From NCBI GenBank assembly GCA_963529665.1, contig CAUSAG010000010.1, forward strand, positions 7,336-71,335: DNA of 64,000 bases, read 5' to 3'. This stretch comes from Kingella_B sp963529665. Lineage in GTDB: Bacteria; Pseudomonadota; Gammaproteobacteria; Burkholderiales; Neisseriaceae. How positions within the stretch are numbered: position 1 is the stretch's first letter; each line of letters starts with the position of its first letter. The notes beneath the pieces were generated by a model. The model was not told the DNA's origin, searched no databases, and was given only the letters and a program-made list of their open reading frames with translations. Position numbers and translations under genes: made by a program. Below are positions 61,544 to 64,000 of the stretch, in pieces.

Positions 61544-62119
61544 ATGCCGTTTTCAGGCTGCCTTCGCGCACTCATCATCAGCGCATTATTCATCGCCCCC
61601 GCCATACACGCCGAAACCATCAGCGCCACCCGCTCCGAAGCCCAAATCCAAGCCAACGGGCAACTCACCATCAGCACCCGCTTTCAAACCGAGCTGCCCG
61701 AGCAACTGCAAAACGCCCTGCAACAAGGCGTGCCACTAGATTTCACCCTATCCTATCGCCTAGAACGCCCCACGCTTGCTTCCTACCGCTTCAAAATCAG
61801 CCAGCTCATCAACACCGCCAACAGCGTGAACTACCGCCTAAGTTTCCACCCGCTCACCAACCGCTACCGCGTGTCCGTTGGCACATTTACCACCGAATAC
61901 AACAGCCTGAACACCGCGCTCAAAGCCGTCGGCGCGATTGCCAACTGGCACGTGCTCAACGAAGGCGCATTGTCCGACACGCCCGCCAGCGAAGTCAAAG
62001 CCCAAGTTAAGCTCAATCTCACCACCACCCGCCTGCCCAAACCTTTCCAAATCAACGCCATCAATTCGCGTGATTGGGATTTGGATTCGGGCTGGCAGGA
62101 TTTGGTGATTAAGCCGTAG
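61544..62119 (+). CDS. DUF4390-domain secreted protein
   Basis: The 191-residue product resembles DUF4390 proteins found next to ntrY-type kinases: RFQTELPEQLQNALQQGVPL, DFTLSYRLERPT, then VNYRLSFHPLTNRYRVSVG. Starting at ATG 61544 gives a good signal peptide (LRALIISALFIAPAIHA), of which FSGCLR is encoded by a DUS. A longer frame from ATG 61472 would translate more DUS and composite-repeat sequence and is less likely. It sits between rsmB and the kinase gene on one strand. Confidence 0.85.
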   Translation: MPFSGCLRALIISALFIAPAIHAETISATRSEAQIQANGQLTISTRFQTELPEQLQNALQQGVPLDFTLSYRLERPTLASYRFKISQLINTANSVNYRLSFHPLTNRYRVSVGTFTTEYNSLNTALKAVGAIANWHVLNEGALSDTPASEVKAQVKLNLTTTRLPKPFQINAINSRDWDLDSGWQDLVIKP

Positions 62120-62349
62120 GTGGGGTGGACGTGGTTTAGATGTTTTGTCCAAAGGCAGCCTGAAAACGGTTTTGCTGTTCCATTCAAAGGCAGCCTGAAA
62201 ACGAGCAAAGCGCGTTTTGTGAAACTGAAACCATAAACTAGACAACCACACATTCTTGTTTTCCCATTCATCCCATTTTCAGGCTGCCCATCAGCCATGT
62301 TTGCTTACAAAGGCAGCCTGAAAATCCAAACCCCAAAACCACCCCCATC

Positions 62350-64000
62350 ATGCAAAAATTCCTCATCCTCTGTGGCATCCTCTCCTTCATCGCCCTCTAC
62401 GCCCTCAGCCAATCCACCGACAGCAACAGCCCCTATGCCCCCTACTTCTGGACAATCGCCAGCTTCACAGGCGCGCTCGCCTTTGCAATGCTCATCGTAA
62501 CCCTGCGCTACATCTGGCTCATCGTCCGCGACAAACGCAACCACGTTTTCGGCTCGCAAATCGCCCGCCGACTCTCCACCATGTTCGCCATCGTCGCCGC
62601 CCTGCCCGCCCTATTCCTGCTCGGCATCGCCGCCCAATTCATCGCCCACAGCATCAACTCATGGTTTGGCAACGACACCAAAGAAGCCCTAGAACGCAGC
62701 CTGAAACTCAGCCAAAGCGCGCTAGACAACGCCGCCAGCAACAGCGTGCAAGAAGCCCAACGCATCCGCGCCGACCTCGCCACCGCCCTAGTGCAAAGCC
62801 AAGCCCCCAACGCCGCCTTCCAAACCCAACAAGCCCGCACATTCAGCCATCTTGCCCTGTGGCAACTAGAAAATCATCAACTCGTTGCCGAGCGCAATCC
62901 ACAAAAACTCCCCGCTCCCGATTTTGACCCCAGCACGCTCAACACCCTACGTCAACAACAAATCATCCGCAGCATAGAAAACGTAAATGGCACGCTATAT
63001 GCTACTGGCTGGATAATGTTGTCAAAATACGTCAGTAAAGAATACATCTTCTTTTTCAGGCAGCCTATCCCCGAAAACGTCGCCAAAGACGCCGAACTCA
63101 TAGAATCCGCCCGCGCCAAATACGCCGAGCTCGTCTTCGCCCAAAAAGGTCTGCAAACCTTTTTTATCGCCACGCTCATCATCGCCACCCTACTCGCCAT
63201 CCTATTATCCATCGCCGCCGCGCTCTATTTCGCCCGCCGCTTCGTTGAGCCCATTCTCGCCCTAGCCGATGGCGCGCGCTCCGTTGCCCACAACGATTTC
63301 AGCCGCCGCATTCCCGTAACCAGCCACGACGAACTGGGCAAGCTATCAGGTATGTTTAACTACATGACCCAACAGCTTGCCAACGCCCAATTTGCCAACG
63401 AACGCCACCACAAAGAACAAGAAGCCGCCCGCCATTATCTAGAACGCGTGTTAAACAGCCTTAACGCAGGCGTAATCACCCTAGACTACTCAGGCAGCCT
63501 GAAAACCTACAACGCCAGCGCCCAACAAATGCTAGACATCAATCTCACCCACCACATCGGCGAGCAAACCAGCGCATGGCATGATTTAAGCCCCCAACAC
63601 CACGCCGCCGCCGACCTTCTCAACGCCCTGATTGCCAGCGAACACAACCCCGACGCCGTAGAGCTCTCCTACACCGCGCAAGACAGCAGCCGCATCCTGC
63701 TAGGCAAAGCCATCCGCCTGCCCGCCGAAAACGGCAAAGGTCTCGTGCTCGTGTTTGACAACATCACCGAGCTTGTTCGCGCCCAAAAAGAAGCCGCATG
63801 GGGCGAAGTTGCCAAACGCCTCGCCCACGAAATCCGTAACCCACTCACCCCCATCCAACTTTCCGCCGAGCGTTTGGCATGGAAATTGCAAGACAAATTG
63901 GACACAAAAGACGCACAAATCCTTACCAAATCCACCGACACCATAATCAAACAAGTCGCCGCGCTCAAAGAAATGGTAGAAGCCTTTCGCAACTACGCCC
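62350..64000 (+). CDS. ntrY: NtrY-like sensor histidine kinase (C-terminus outside window)
   Basis: The frame is open from ATG 62350 to the window end (550 residues). Two membrane segments near the start and a third at about 275-295 flank a periplasmic part. A HAMP domain follows (RRFVEPILALADGARSVAHN), a PAS-like region (HYLERVLNSLNAGVITLDYS), and the phospho-acceptor H-box RLAHEIRNPLTPIQLSAERL. NtrY works with an NtrX regulator, probably downstream; in Neisseria this pair is tied to respiration and microaerobic growth. The ATPase domain is cut off. SGSLKTYN is DUS-encoded. Confidence 0.92.
   Translation, partial: MQKFLILCGILSFIALYALSQSTDSNSPYAPYFWTIASFTGALAFAMLIVTLRYIWLIVRDKRNHVFGSQIARRLSTMFAIVAALPALFLLGIAAQFIAHSINSWFGNDTKEALERSLKLSQSALDNAASNSVQEAQRIRADLATALVQSQAPNAAFQTQQARTFSHLALWQLENHQLVAERNPQKLPAPDFDPSTLNTLRQQQIIRSIENVNGTLYATGWIMLSKYVSKEYIFFFRQPIPENVAKDAELIESARAKYAELVFAQKGLQTFFIATLIIATLLAILLSIAAALYFARRFVEPILALADGARSVAHNDFSRRIPVTSHDELGKLSGMFNYMTQQLANAQFANERHHKEQEAARHYLERVLNSLNAGVITLDYSGSLKTYNASAQQMLDINLTHHIGEQTSAWHDLSPQHHAAADLLNALIASEHNPDAVELSYTAQDSSRILLGKAIRLPAENGKGLVLVFDNITELVRAQKEAAWGEVAKRLAHEIRNPLTPIQLSAERLAWKLQDKLDTKDAQILTKSTDTIIKQVAALKEMVEAFRNYA

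Overview
The window comes from a member of the Neisseriaceae, most likely a Kingella-type species. A 12-base word, AGGCAGCCTGAA or its complement, recurs roughly every 400-500 bases on both strands, inside and between genes. As I recall the published dialects, this is the Kingella form of the DNA uptake sequence (DUS). Gene content and order also look neisserial: hisI-hisE-HIT-tatABC, fbpABC, adjacent bacterioferritins, and LysM/def/fmt/rsmB/DUF4390/ntrY. I see no rRNA, tRNA, CRISPR array or prophage.

Layout. 1-13.6 kb: an FxsA-like fragment, an NlpD-like lipoprotein, hisF, creA, hisI, hisE, a HIT protein, pnuC, tatABC, bamD, fis, a 39-residue lipoprotein, a NERD-domain protein, purH, pgeF, a hydrolase and trpG. 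14.2-18.1 kb: the ferric-iron importer fbpABC, an island without Kingella-type DUS that carries Neisseria-type DUS words instead. 18.2-28.6 kb: a Kef-type antiporter, lysA with lptM, an AmiC-like amidase with tsaE, brnQ, mscL and recD. 28.6-32.3 kb: a leucine-rich-repeat gene broken by a stop codon and flanked by repeats, purM, and a frameshifted sugar kinase. 32.5-45.1 kb: a sugar permease, ychF, a tandem-repeat spacer, rnc, recR, dcd, rdgC, cysE, lpdA, fpr and dapC. 45.4-52.5 kb: anaerobic ribonucleotide reductase behind an FNR-like site, a TauE-type membrane protein, two complementary bacterioferritin subunits, dapA and bamC. 52.6-54.0 kb: a decayed IS5-type element beside a small non-autonomous relative. 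54.0-64.0 kb: ldcA, a HIT protein, a LysM protein, def, two tandem membrane paralogues, fmt, rsmB, a DUF4390 protein, and an NtrY-like kinase that runs off the end.

Themes. Envelope building is prominent: bamD, bamC, lptM, the amidase, the amidase activator, ldcA, and the lysine/diaminopimelate genes lysA, dapA and dapC. The Tat translocase sits near two likely Tat clients (the amidase and LdcA). Iron is handled by fbpABC import and bacterioferritin storage. Several genes look recently damaged (LRR protein, sugar kinase, transposase, the first codons of nrdD).

The least explained structure is the repeat landscape. DUS words are embedded in longer recurring modules: a DUS plus about 30 bases present about ten times, sometimes inside genes; a ~77-base DUS-bounded unit on both sides of the LRR gene; and a three-copy tandem array upstream of ychF.
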